From Chloroflexota bacterium (GTDB lineage Bacteria; Chloroflexota; Anaerolineae; Aggregatilineales; Phototrophicaceae), in contig WTGN01000010.1 of assembly GCA_011523545.1 (NCBI GenBank), positions 1 to 64,000 of the forward strand: a stretch of DNA of 64,000 nt, in the 5' to 3' direction. A program made the position numbers and the translations under genes. Below are positions 8,842-17,094 of the stretch, piece after piece; the first letter of the stretch is position 1; each line of letters opens with the position of its first letter. Below the pieces are notes generated by a model that worked only from the letters and a program-made list of their open reading frames with translations, was not told the DNA's origin and made no database searches.

Positions 8842-8854
8842 TGAGCGCGGCGGC

Positions 8855-9655
8855 TTAATTCTTGTAGTCCTTGCCATAATCCGTATCCGGTATCGGGCTG
8901 GTGCTCGTCCAGCCGCCGTCGACGACGATCGCTTGCCCGGTGATCTTGGCGGACTCGGGCGCCGCCAGGAATAAGACCGCATTGGCGATGTCGGCTGTTT
9001 GAATCGCTTGCCCGACTGGAATCAGATTTCCCCAGCGCGCTTCATAATCCGGGTCATCGCTGAGGTTGCGCGGCGTGATGACGGCGCCGGGCGCGACGCA
9101 GTTGATGGTGATGCCGTGGGGGCTCAGCTCCAGCACGAGGTTGCGGGCCAGCATTTCCAGCGCCGCCTTGGTCATGCCATAGGCGCTGAGATAAGGCACG
9201 GCGCGATGGCCGGTGACCGAAGACATCAGCACGATGCGGCCACCTGTGCCGGCTTTGCGAAACTGGCGGGCGGCCGCTTGCGCCAGAAAATAGCTGCCGC
9301 GCAAATTGACATTCAGCACGCGCTCAAAATCGGCCGGCTTGTACTCGAAGAAGTCTCCCCAGGAGGTCAAACCGGCGTTGCAGACGCAGACGTTCAAGCC
9401 GCCGAAGGTCTCGACAGCCTGCTGCGCGAGCGCGCGCACCGTGTCCACATCGGCGACATCGCCCGGGCAGGCGATGCACGGGGCGCCGGTTTCACTGGCG
9501 ATCGCCTCGGCTGCGGCTTGGGCGCGCCGCGGCAGGATGTCATTCAAGAGTAGGGACGCGCCTTCCGCGCAGAATTGCCGCGCGACCTCGTAGCCGATGC
9601 CTTCGCCGGCGCCGGTGACGATGACTGTTTGATTTGAAAATCGCTTCTGTGTCAT
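8855..9655 (-). CDS. SDR family oxidoreductase
   Basis: 266-residue classical short-chain dehydrogenase. The nucleotide motif TGAGEGIG is at residues 14-21, NAG occurs in CVCNAGLTS, the catalytic Ser is in MSSVTG and the YxxxK pair in SAYGMTKA. The C-terminal IVVDGGWTS is typical of the glucose/sugar-alcohol dehydrogenase branch. It is soluble and NAD(P)-dependent. It points toward the end of the SulP gene (13-base gap, convergent). The dehydratase gene lies beyond a repeat-rich gap in the opposite direction, so the two may share a sugar-acid pathway but not a promoter. Confidence 0.9.
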   Translation of the reverse strand: MTQKRFSNQTVIVTGAGEGIGYEVARQFCAEGASLLLNDILPRRAQAAAEAIASETGAPCIACPGDVADVDTVRALAQQAVETFGGLNVCVCNAGLTSWGDFFEYKPADFERVLNVNLRGSYFLAQAAARQFRKAGTGGRIVLMSSVTGHRAVPYLSAYGMTKAALEMLARNLVLELSPHGITINCVAPGAVITPRNLSDDPDYEARWGNLIPVGQAIQTADIANAVLFLAAPESAKITGQAIVVDGGWTSTSPIPDTDYGKDYKN

Positions 9656-9692
9656 AATCTGCTCTGTATGATATATCTGTTAAACACATTTT

Positions 9693-9720
9693 AACCACCG
9701 AGGTCACCGAGTACACAGAG
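9693..9720. repeat. Dispersed CTCGGTG repeat, inverted copy
   Basis: AACCACCGAGGTCACCGAGTA.. is the reverse complement of the CTCGGTG-type repeat at 162-182 and 9865-9885. With the direct copy at 9865 it brackets 145 bases, including the hairpin at 9749-9769. Confidence 0.55.
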
Positions 9721-9748
9721 GATTCTCTATTACCGCCCGGTTTCGTAG

Positions 9749-9769
9749 GGGCGAGCCGGCGGCTCGCCC
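9749..9769. repeat. GGGCGAGCCG hairpin repeat, second copy
   Basis: GGGCGAGCCG (9749-9758) and CGGCTCGCCC (9760-9769) repeat exactly the arms of 4780-4800, here preceded by GTAG in the forward sense. Confidence 0.7.
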
Positions 9770-9864
9770 GTACACACGTCGGAATTTCTTGACAACTTCT
9801 TCCTCATGGCGGGCAATAACGATACTTTGCTTGGAATTACATGCACGCTCAATTGGAGAGAATT

Positions 9865-9885
9865 AACTCGGTGTCCTCGGTGGTA
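9865..9885. repeat. Dispersed CTCGGTG repeat, copy 2
   Basis: AACTCGGTGTCCTCGGTGGTA, one base different from 162-182. It lies 35 bases before the dehydratase start and would fall in that gene's leader or promoter. Confidence 0.6.
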
Positions 9886-9919
9886 AATGAATTTGAATCT
9901 AGGTTCAGGAGACGGCAAT

Positions 9920-11911
9920 ATGCAAAGTGAAATCTACGGCGGAGCGGAGCTGCTGCGGTCGACGCGAACGCGCGGCCGGGGCCGGGAAGGGCAGCTGCCA
10001 TTTGATGAAGACATGCTGCTCAACGAAGCCAGCGGCAACCTCTTCGCGATGACGCAAAATGTGGCGATGGGCTGGCATCCGGAAGAGGTCAACCGCGAGC
10101 AATACGTGATCGTCAGCACCAAAGGCGGCTTGCGCGCTGAAGACGGCAGTCCTGTCGCCTTGGGCTATCACACCGGGCATTGGGAAATCAGCTTGCTGGT
10201 CAAAGAAGCGGCTGAGACGATCCGCGCCCGCGACGCCATCCCCTTCGCCATCTATTGCTCCGACCCCTGCGATGGCCGCTCGCAAGGCACGACCGGCATG
10301 ATGGACAGCCTGGCCTATCGCAACGACGCCGCGCTGGTCATGCGCCGGATGATCCGCTCCCTGCCGACGCGGGATGGCGTGATGGGCGTCGCGACATGCG
10401 ACAAAGGGCTGCCGGCCGCCATGATCGCGCTGGCCGGCTGTGGCGATCTGCCCGGCATCATCGTGCCCGGCGGCGTGACCCTGCCGGCGGAAGGCGCTGA
10501 GGATGCCGGCACGGTGCAGACGATTGGCGCCCGCTTCGCTCATGGCTTGATCACGCTGGACTACGCGGCCGAGATGGGTTGCAAAGCTTGCGGCTCGTCC
10601 GGTGGCGGCTGTCAATTTCTGGGCACGGCGGCGACCTCGCAGGTGGTGGCGGAAGCCCTGGGGCTGAGCTTGCCCCATTGCGCGCTCGTGCCATCGGGTG
10701 AAGCGGTCTGGCTGGACAATGCGCGGCGCTCGGCCTTGGCGCTGCTGAATATGAAGGCGGCCGGGACGACATTGGCCGATATCTTGACGCCGGCGGCGCT
10801 GGAAAACGCCATGCTGGTGCATTCGGCTTTTGGCGGCTCGACGAATTTGCTGCTGCATATTCCCGCCATCGCCCATGCCGCTGGCTTGAAGCCGCCGTCG
10901 GTTGATGACTGGATCCGCGTCAACCGCAGCACATCGCGCCTGGTGGATGCCTTGCCCAACGGACCGCGCAATCACCCCACGGTGCAGGTGTACATGGCCG
11001 GCGGCGTGCCCGAGGTCATGCTGCATTTGCGCGCCCAGGGCCTGCTCAACACCGATGCGCTGACTGTCACGGGAGACAAGCTCGATACCGTGCTCGACTG
11101 GTGGGAGAGCGGCGACCGGCGGCGCCTTGCGCGAGAGCGATTGCGCGCCAACGATGGCATTGACCCGGATGACGTCATCATGTCGCCGGCTCAAGCGAAG
11201 GCGAGCGGGCTGACGAGCACCGTGGTCTTTCCCCGTGGCAATATTGCGCCCCAGGGTTCCGTCATCAAGGCAACCGCCATAGATCCCTCGGTGGTGGACG
11301 CCGACAACGTCTACCGGCATCGCGGGCCAGCGCGGGTCTTCACCTCCGAGCGCGCGGCGATACGGGCGCTGAAGGGCTTGGAAGGCGACGCGATCAAGCC
11401 GGGCGATGTGCTGGTGCTGACGGGAATCGGGCCGATGGGCACCGGCATGGAAGAGACATACCAACTGACCTCGGCCTTGAAGTTCATCCCCTGGGGCAAA
11501 CAGGTGCCGATCATCACCGACGCCCGCTTCTCCGGCGTCTCCACTGGCGCATGCATCGGCCACGTCGGGCCGGAAGGGCTGGCCGGCGGGCCAATCGGCA
11601 AGCTGCGCGATGGCGATCTGATCGCTATCGAGATTGACCGCGACGGCTTGAGCGGCTCGGTGGCTTTGGTGGGTACGGCTGCAGGCGCGCTCACGGCGGC
11701 GGAAGCGGGGGCGCTGCTGGATGCGCGCGAGCCGCATCCGGACTTGAATCCGCATCCTGACCTGCCGGCGGACACGCGCTTGTGGGCGGCGCTGCAGGCG
11801 GCCAGCGGCGGCGTTTGGGCCGGCAGCGTTTACGATGTGGATAAGATCACCGAAGCGCTGCAAACCGGGCTTGATGTGCTGAGCGCGCGCGAATCAGAAA
11901 ACTTGTCATGA
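9920..11911 (+). CDS. YjhG/YagF-type dehydratase (IlvD/Edd family, sugar-acid dehydratase)
   Basis: 663 residues, within the length of the YjhG/YagF branch (about 650) and longer than ordinary dihydroxyacid dehydratase. Branch-typical stretches are [11 protein letters not shown] and [10 protein letters not shown]. Iron-sulfur ligand candidates are the Cys residues in [11 protein letters not shown], in ATCDKGLPA and in [12 protein letters not shown]. The family removes water from aldonic acids (E. coli YjhG and YagF act on D-xylonate) to give 2-keto-3-deoxy acids. I use the ATG at 9920, which has AGGAG eight bases upstream; the frame extends 11 codons further but without a site. The specific sugar acid is inference. 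Confidence 0.88.
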   Translation: MQSEIYGGAELLRSTRTRGRGREGQLPFDEDMLLNEASGNLFAMTQNVAMGWHPEEVNREQYVIVSTKGGLRAEDGSPVALGYHTGHWEISLLVKEAAETIRARDAIPFAIYCSDPCDGRSQGTTGMMDSLAYRNDAALVMRRMIRSLPTRDGVMGVATCDKGLPAAMIALAGCGDLPGIIVPGGVTLPAEGAEDAGTVQTIGARFAHGLITLDYAAEMGCKACGSSGGGCQFLGTAATSQVVAEALGLSLPHCALVPSGEAVWLDNARRSALALLNMKAAGTTLADILTPAALENAMLVHSAFGGSTNLLLHIPAIAHAAGLKPPSVDDWIRVNRSTSRLVDALPNGPRNHPTVQVYMAGGVPEVMLHLRAQGLLNTDALTVTGDKLDTVLDWWESGDRRRLARERLRANDGIDPDDVIMSPAQAKASGLTSTVVFPRGNIAPQGSVIKATAIDPSVVDADNVYRHRGPARVFTSERAAIRALKGLEGDAIKPGDVLVLTGIGPMGTGMEETYQLTSALKFIPWGKQVPIITDARFSGVSTGACIGHVGPEGLAGGPIGKLRDGDLIAIEIDRDGLSGSVALVGTAAGALTAAEAGALLDAREPHPDLNPHPDLPADTRLWAALQAASGGVWAGSVYDVDKITEALQTGLDVLSARESENLS

Positions 11912-11956
11912 GCGCGGTACCGATTCCCAGCCAAGTATTCTCGTTCCAAGGACTCG

Positions 11957-11981
11957 CAGGGGCGGCTCGCTGAGTCGCCCG
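11957..11981. repeat. Degenerate GGGCG..TCGCCC repeat
   Basis: GCAGGGGCGGCTCGCTGAGTCGCCC is an imperfect member of the TGTAGGGGCGA/TCGCCC family. It shares GCTCGCTGAGTCGCCC with the better copy at 44208-44228. It sits in the 98-base gap before the next gene. Confidence 0.5.
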
Positions 11982-12009
11982 CAGACCAAGCGTTTCGGGA
12001 GAAACTCTT

Positions 12010-13092
12010 ATGTCAAATCAACTCAACCAAAAGAACAAGGAAGCGGTCTGGGATTTCTGGCAGAAGCTGAATTATGTCGGCGCCGAAAATGTGCCGCAGG
12101 CAGTACAGGCAGCGCTGCACGAGGATGTCGACTGGAATGTCTCGGCGCCGATCGACCAATTGCTTGGCGCCGAAAACGCCATCGCTGGTTTCTGGACGCC
12201 CCTGTTTCAGGCTTTCCCCGATCTCAAGCATAAGCCCTACGTCTTTATGGGTGGCATCGACGAAGGCTCCGAGCTCTACGCGACTGAGGGCGGGCAAGAG
12301 TGGGTGAGCGGCTGCGGGTATCTGACCGGCAATTTCGCAAACGATTGGCTGGGCATCCCCGCCACCGGGCGCAAGACAAATATCTGGTTCGGCGTCTTCT
12401 ATGTGATGCGCGACGGGCTGATTGCCGAAGCCTATCTTCAGCTTGATGTGCTGGCGGTGGTGCGGCAGGCGGGTTATCAAGTGCTGCCGCCGGCGCCGGG
12501 CGCGGAGGGCGGGATGATACCCGGGCCCGTCGCCAAAGACGGGCTGCTGCTGACCGAGCAGGACCCGTTGGAATCGCGCAAGAGCCAGCAGCTGGTGCAG
12601 GCGATGGGGCGGGGAATGCGCCGCTACCTGCGCAGCCGCGACGGTGGCGATTTGCGCTCGATGGAGCAGGGCAAGTATTGGCATACCGATATGAAATGGT
12701 ATGGGCCCAGCGGTATCGGCGCTTGCTTCAGCAAAGAAGAATACGAAGATTTTCATCAGCGGCCCTGGCTGGAAGGCTTCGGCGATCGCAATATCTCGCG
12801 CGAGGGCAGCGGGCGGCGCATGGGGCGCATCGGCGAGGGAAAATACTGCGCCGGCGGCATCTGGGATACCGCTTATTCGCATCACAACGGCGTCTATGTC
12901 GGCGTCCCCGCGACGGGCAAGTTGATGACGCTGCGCGACTTTGACTGGTGGAAGCGCGAGGGCGAATACTTGATTGAGAACTGGGTGCCGATCGACATGA
13001 TCGACCTCTTCCGGCAGATGGATGTCGATCTGATGGAGCGGCTGCGCTTGCAGGTCGAGGCGCGGCGGCGGGGCGAAGGCGCTTGGTGCTAG
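12010..13092 (+). CDS. Two-domain SnoaL/NTF2-like protein
   Basis: 360 residues with two NTF2-like (SnoaL, ester-cyclase-type) halves, residues about 10-155 and 195-345. Repeated signatures are NDWLGIPATGRKTNIWFGVFYVMRDGLIAEAY and HHNGVYVGVPATGKLMTLRDFDWWKREGEYLIENW. In this family the pattern G(I/V)PATGK marks SnoaL-like polyketide-cyclase relatives. No signal peptide is visible, so it is probably cytoplasmic. Many such proteins have no known reaction; some are lyases, isomerases or binding proteins. It follows the dehydratase after 98 bases containing a repeat, and co-transcription is possible but unproven. Confidence 0.75.
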   Translation: MSNQLNQKNKEAVWDFWQKLNYVGAENVPQAVQAALHEDVDWNVSAPIDQLLGAENAIAGFWTPLFQAFPDLKHKPYVFMGGIDEGSELYATEGGQEWVSGCGYLTGNFANDWLGIPATGRKTNIWFGVFYVMRDGLIAEAYLQLDVLAVVRQAGYQVLPPAPGAEGGMIPGPVAKDGLLLTEQDPLESRKSQQLVQAMGRGMRRYLRSRDGGDLRSMEQGKYWHTDMKWYGPSGIGACFSKEEYEDFHQRPWLEGFGDRNISREGSGRRMGRIGEGKYCAGGIWDTAYSHHNGVYVGVPATGKLMTLRDFDWWKREGEYLIENWVPIDMIDLFRQMDVDLMERLRLQVEARRRGEGAWC

Positions 13093-13364
13093 ACCGGCGA
13101 GATTCGCCCGCAGAATGCAGCCCGGTCGGCGCGCCTGGATGCCGGCCGGCGCGCCCATGCAAGGATCAAATGCAGCGTCTTTTGGAAAACGTTGTCATTT
13201 CTGTTACTCTTGTGGGGAGCCCGGCGCTGCTTGCAAGGACGAGCGATTTTGTGATAGCGTGATGATGTGTTGTTATTGTCTCAGCGAGTGAAGGGAGGCG
13301 CGTAGGCAGTTGTCACAGTAGAACCATCGCATACGAAGTAGAAGTTATTGCAGGAGAGAGAAAG
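13093..13364 (+). other. 272-base gap before peptide transporter
   Basis: No gene seen. A possible promoter lies near its end: TTGTCA at 13310-13315 and TACGAA at 13332-13337, spaced 16 bases. That would put the start of transcription about 20 bases before the AGGAGAGAG ribosome binding site. The -10 match is weak. Confidence 0.25.
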
Positions 13365-15005
13365 ATGACGAAACGAATCCTGATTATATCGCTGCTCTTG
13401 CTGGCATTCCTGGTGCTGGCAATGCCGGCGCAGCCGCAGGACGCAGTCGAAGGCGGCACGCTCATCATGATGCAGTCGGCCGATGTGATCGCCTGGGATC
13501 AAACCAGGACGACCTGGCCCAGCATTCGGAACGTGCGGCCGCTCTATGACACCTTGCTCACGGTGGACGACAACGACAATCTGTTGCCCTTCCTGGCCAC
13601 CGACTGGGAGATTTCCGAGGATGGCCTGGAGTACACCTTCTATCTGCGCTACGACGTGATGTTCCACGATGGCACGCCCTGGAACGCCGATGCGGTGATA
13701 TTCAATTATCAGCGCCAGCTAGATGATCCCGACGCGCGCGGTCACGTGCGCTTGAGCAAGATTCAAAAGATGGAAGCCGTTGACGACCACACGGTCAAGA
13801 TTTGGATCGACAAACCCAACGGCGACTTCATCTACGTCGCAGCGGTGGGCACGGATGCCTATCAGATCAGCCCGACAGCCTGGGGCGAGGACGGCTCGAC
13901 CTTCCACGAGAATCCGGTCGGCACGGGCGCCTTCATGTTCAAATCGCATGAACCGCAGAGTGAGATCCAATACGTCGCCAATCCGAATTACTGGCAGGGC
14001 GCGCCGCTGCTTGACGGGCTCACCATTCGCATTCACGGCGATACCACGGTGCGTTTGATCGAGGTTGAATCGGAAAATGTGCATTATGTCGATGGCATCG
14101 AGCCGGAAGACGCGGTGCGCTTGCAGAACGAAGGCAGATTTGTGGTGAACACGCCTGTTGGTCCTGGCGTGACCATGATCAGCGTCAATACTTCACGCTA
14201 TCCGATGACCGAGCTGTCGCTGCGCCAGGCCCTGGCCCACGCGATCGATTTCGATGCGATCATCGAAGAGGTGCTCTTCGGCTTGCCACAGCGCTCGCGC
14301 GGCGGTGTATCGCCGAACTCGCCTTATTGGACCGATGATCTGCCGCCGATTGCGCCTTACGATCCGGAGCGGGCGGGCGAGATCCTGGACGAAGCCGGCT
14401 GGCTGCAGGCCGATGACGGCTTCCGCTATCGCGAATGCAACATGGACGAGGAGAACCCGCCGGAGTTTAAGGAATGCGTCGACGGGCGCGAGAAACTGGT
14501 GGTCAACATCATCTCGGCCGACTTCGCGCTCTGGGGATTGTTCAACGAGATTTACCAGCAGTACTTGACCGATATCGGCATTGACGCCCCGATCAAGACG
14601 GCGGAATGGAACGCCATGCTGGACGAATGGCGGGAGAACCAGGGCAACTGGACCTTCGGCCACCACTCGCAGGGTTCCTTCTTCGCCGTAACATCGGCGA
14701 TTGAAGCGGCCTGGGCGCCCGACGCCTTCTGGTCAATCTATCAGATTGACGACGCGACCGTTCCCTATCTGGTTGATGTAGCGGCGGAACTGCAGGAGAC
14801 CTTCGACGCCTTCTCGGCAACGACCGATCTGGAAGAGCGCAAGCGTCTTTCGCACCAGGCGCAGACAATTTTCCTGGAGCAGCAGTTGACGATATGGGGT
14901 TGGCACTCGCCCTGGATCAATGTCATCAACCCGGCGGTTGAGGGCATCGTTTGGGAGCTGGGCGGGCGCATCCCGCTCTTCCACAAGGCCTGGCTCAACG
15001 AGTAG
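13365..15005 (+). CDS. Peptide/oligosaccharide ABC transporter binding protein (SBP family 5)
   Basis: 546 residues, typical of DppA/OppA-like periplasmic or cell-surface binding proteins. The Sec signal peptide is MTKR followed by a leucine-rich core to about residue 22. The family-5 pattern is visible in LEYTFYLRYDVMFHDGTPWNADAVIFNYQR, then NPVGTGAFMF and YDPERAGEILDEAGW. AGGAGAGAG precedes the ATG. It is followed by DppB- and DppC-type permeases and then two S9 peptidases, which favours peptides as cargo, although some family members carry sugars. The usual DppD/DppF ATPase genes are absent here. The gap to the permease gene carries two hairpins. Confidence 0.92.
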   Translation: MTKRILIISLLLLAFLVLAMPAQPQDAVEGGTLIMMQSADVIAWDQTRTTWPSIRNVRPLYDTLLTVDDNDNLLPFLATDWEISEDGLEYTFYLRYDVMFHDGTPWNADAVIFNYQRQLDDPDARGHVRLSKIQKMEAVDDHTVKIWIDKPNGDFIYVAAVGTDAYQISPTAWGEDGSTFHENPVGTGAFMFKSHEPQSEIQYVANPNYWQGAPLLDGLTIRIHGDTTVRLIEVESENVHYVDGIEPEDAVRLQNEGRFVVNTPVGPGVTMISVNTSRYPMTELSLRQALAHAIDFDAIIEEVLFGLPQRSRGGVSPNSPYWTDDLPPIAPYDPERAGEILDEAGWLQADDGFRYRECNMDEENPPEFKECVDGREKLVVNIISADFALWGLFNEIYQQYLTDIGIDAPIKTAEWNAMLDEWRENQGNWTFGHHSQGSFFAVTSAIEAAWAPDAFWSIYQIDDATVPYLVDVAAELQETFDAFSATTDLEERKRLSHQAQTIFLEQQLTIWGWHSPWINVINPAVEGIVWELGGRIPLFHKAWLNE

Positions 15006-15024
15006 GTATTCTCCGCATCACCCG

Positions 15025-15087
15025 CTCTCCCGCTTAGGGAGAGGCGCGCCCAGTAGTGACTCCCCTTCCCTCAATTAGGGGAAGGGG
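15025..15087. repeat. Tandem C-run/G-run hairpins between binding-protein and permease genes
   Basis: The first hairpin is CTCTCCC (15025-15031) with GGGAGAG (15037-15043). The second is CCCCTTCCC (15062-15070) with GGGAAGGGG (15079-15087). The second is the same element type as 2123-2150. It abuts the ATG at 15088 and overlaps the only purine-rich ribosome binding site for the permease. Confidence 0.65.
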
Positions 15088-15102
15088 ATGGGGATTGCAT
15101 CA

Positions 15103-16035
15103 ATGCAGAAATACATCATAAGACGCCTGCTGCTGGCGATTCCAACAATTCTTGGCGCGATTACGCTGGTGTGGTTCGTTATGCAGGCGGCGCCGGGCGA
15201 TCCGGCTCTGATGTTTGTGCCGCCGGATTTCCAGGGCGAAGACGCGGATGCCTACCTGGAGAAAATCAACGAGAAATACGGCTTTAATGATCCGCTGCCC
15301 TTGCAATATTTGCGCTATATGCGCAACACGCTGCAGTTCGATTTCGGCACATCTTTGCGCACGATGCGCCCGGTGTCGGAGGATTTGGCGCGCCGCATAC
15401 CGAACACGGTTCGCTTGGGCGTGTCGGCCTTCCTGCTGACAATGGCCATGGGCATCCCCTTAGGCGTGCTGGCGGCGATCAGGCGCGGTACCTGGGCGGA
15501 CAGCGCCTTGATGGTCTTCGCGTTGGTGGGCGTCTCGATGCCCAGCTTCTGGTTTGCCTATGTGCTGATTCTTCTCTTCGGCTTGTATATTCCCATTTTG
15601 CCGCCATCGGGGCTGGGCGGCGTTAAGCACATGATCTTGCCCACGATCGTCCTGGGTTATGGCAGCGCCGGCTCCCTTACTCGCTATGTACGTTCGAGCA
15701 TGCTTGAGGTGATCAACCAGGATTTTGTGCGTACGGCTCGCTCCAAGGGCGTTTCCGAGCGCAATGTGCTGATCAAACACGCCTTGCGCAATGGCCTTTT
15801 GCCGGTCGTGAACGTGCTGGGCATTAACCTGGCTTTCATTTTGGCTGGTTCGATCATCGTGGAATCTGTGTTCGCCTGGCCCGGCGTCGGCTTGTATTTG
15901 ATTGATGGCGTCGTCGGGCGTGATTTTCCAGTCATACAGGGAGCGTGTTTGCTGATTGCCTCATCCGTCGTGTTGGTCAATCTGCTCACCGATGTGATGC
16001 TGGTGCTTGTCGATCCGCGCATTCGCTTCGAGTGA
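15103..16035 (+). CDS. dppB: Dipeptide-type ABC transporter permease (DppB-like)
   Basis: 310 residues, inner-membrane subunit with about six helices. The start MQKYIIRRLLLAIPTILGAITLVWFVMQ is the classic DppB/OppB opening. Other family marks are ALRNGLLPVVNVLG in the loop after SSMLEVINQDFVRTARSKG and GSIIVESVFAWPGVG near the end. I prefer the ATG at 15103, which gives the normal family N-terminus; an in-frame ATG at 15088 lies inside a hairpin repeat and would add five residues. It follows the binding-protein gene by about 100 bases containing two hairpins and is 58 bases upstream of dppC. Confidence 0.9.
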   Translation: MQKYIIRRLLLAIPTILGAITLVWFVMQAAPGDPALMFVPPDFQGEDADAYLEKINEKYGFNDPLPLQYLRYMRNTLQFDFGTSLRTMRPVSEDLARRIPNTVRLGVSAFLLTMAMGIPLGVLAAIRRGTWADSALMVFALVGVSMPSFWFAYVLILLFGLYIPILPPSGLGGVKHMILPTIVLGYGSAGSLTRYVRSSMLEVINQDFVRTARSKGVSERNVLIKHALRNGLLPVVNVLGINLAFILAGSIIVESVFAWPGVGLYLIDGVVGRDFPVIQGACLLIASSVVLVNLLTDVMLVLVDPRIRFE

Positions 16036-16093
16036 TTGGGATATGTGCGGGCGGTGACGAGGTGAATTGCCCCGATTGTTCAGGAGTTGCCTG

Positions 16094-17005
16094 GTGGCTT
16101 TTGTAAATCAGGACGACCAGTATAAACAGAAAATCGCGCAACTGGATGCCGATGAGTTGCTGCGCATTTCTGGCACAAGGCGCGCCTGGCTGGAATTCCG
16201 GCGCAATCGTTTCGCTTTGGTGGGTACGGTTTTCATCTTGTTCATCGCCTTCATGGCTATCTCTGCGCCGATCGTCTCGACGCACGATCCATACAAGCAG
16301 TCGCTGCGCAAGCGCATGAAGCCACCAACGGCGGAACATTTTATGGGCACCGATGAGCTGGGACGGGATGTATATTCGCGCCTCGTTTATGGCGCGCGCA
16401 TCTCGCTTTTCGTCGGCATCGTGGGTACAAGCGTCGGGGTCGTGTGCGGCACGATCATTGGCTTGATTTCCGGGTTCTTTGGCGGTTGGGTCGACACCTT
16501 GGTCATGCGCGTGATCGATATCATGTACGCGTTTCCCGGCATCGTGCTGGCGATCTTGATAATTTCGGTGCTGGGCCCGAGTTTATTTAATTTGATCATT
16601 GTGTTGGCGATTTACGCGGTTCCAACCCTGTCGCGTATTGTGCGGGGCAATGTATTGTCGCTGAAGGAGCAAGATTATGTATTAGCTGCGCGCGCGCTCG
16701 GGGCGGGCCGCCTGCGCATCATGTTCCAACATCTGCTGCCGAATACGCTCGCGCCCATCGTCGTCTACGCAACTCTCGGCGTCGCCTTCGCAATCTTGAC
16801 GACGGCGTTTTTGGGTTTCCTCGGTTTGGGCGTGCAGCCGCCGCAGGCTGAATGGGGCAATATGCTCAGCAATGGGCGGCAATATCTTCGCAGGGCGCCG
16901 CTTTTGATGGTCTTCCCGGGCGCGCTGATCTCCATGACCGTGATCTCGATCAATCTGATCGGCGATGCCCTGCGCGATGCGCTGGACCCCTACATTCAGA
17001 GTTGA
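16094..17005 (+). CDS. dppC: Dipeptide-type ABC transporter permease (DppC-like)
   Basis: 303 residues. The N-terminal cytoplasmic tail is followed by a first helix near 45-65, then the OppC pattern of HFMGTDELGRDVYSRLVYGARISL and, in the cytoplasmic loop, RALGAGRLRIMFQHLLPNTLAP. The end NLIGDALRDALDPYI is typical. I chose the GTG at 16094 because AGGAG lies seven bases before it; the frame also opens at a TTG at 16067, which has no site. It belongs to the peptide importer operon. No DppD/DppF ATPase follows; instead an S9 peptidase gene begins 90 bases on. Confidence 0.9.
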   Translation: MAFVNQDDQYKQKIAQLDADELLRISGTRRAWLEFRRNRFALVGTVFILFIAFMAISAPIVSTHDPYKQSLRKRMKPPTAEHFMGTDELGRDVYSRLVYGARISLFVGIVGTSVGVVCGTIIGLISGFFGGWVDTLVMRVIDIMYAFPGIVLAILIISVLGPSLFNLIIVLAIYAVPTLSRIVRGNVLSLKEQDYVLAARALGAGRLRIMFQHLLPNTLAPIVVYATLGVAFAILTTAFLGFLGLGVQPPQAEWGNMLSNGRQYLRRAPLLMVFPGALISMTVISINLIGDALRDALDPYIQS

Positions 17006-17094
17006 TTCCGCGCGCAGGCAATACATGCCCCGCAAATTTGCGCGGCAAGGCGCTTTGACTCGACGGCTATATTAGTTTGTTCTTATGAGGAATA

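Noticed and set aside
9905..11863. A 652-residue open frame on the minus strand, opposite the YjhG/YagF-type dehydratase
   Set aside because: Rich in Arg, Gln, His and Ala with no family pattern; it is the antisense shadow of a clear gene in GC-rich DNA.
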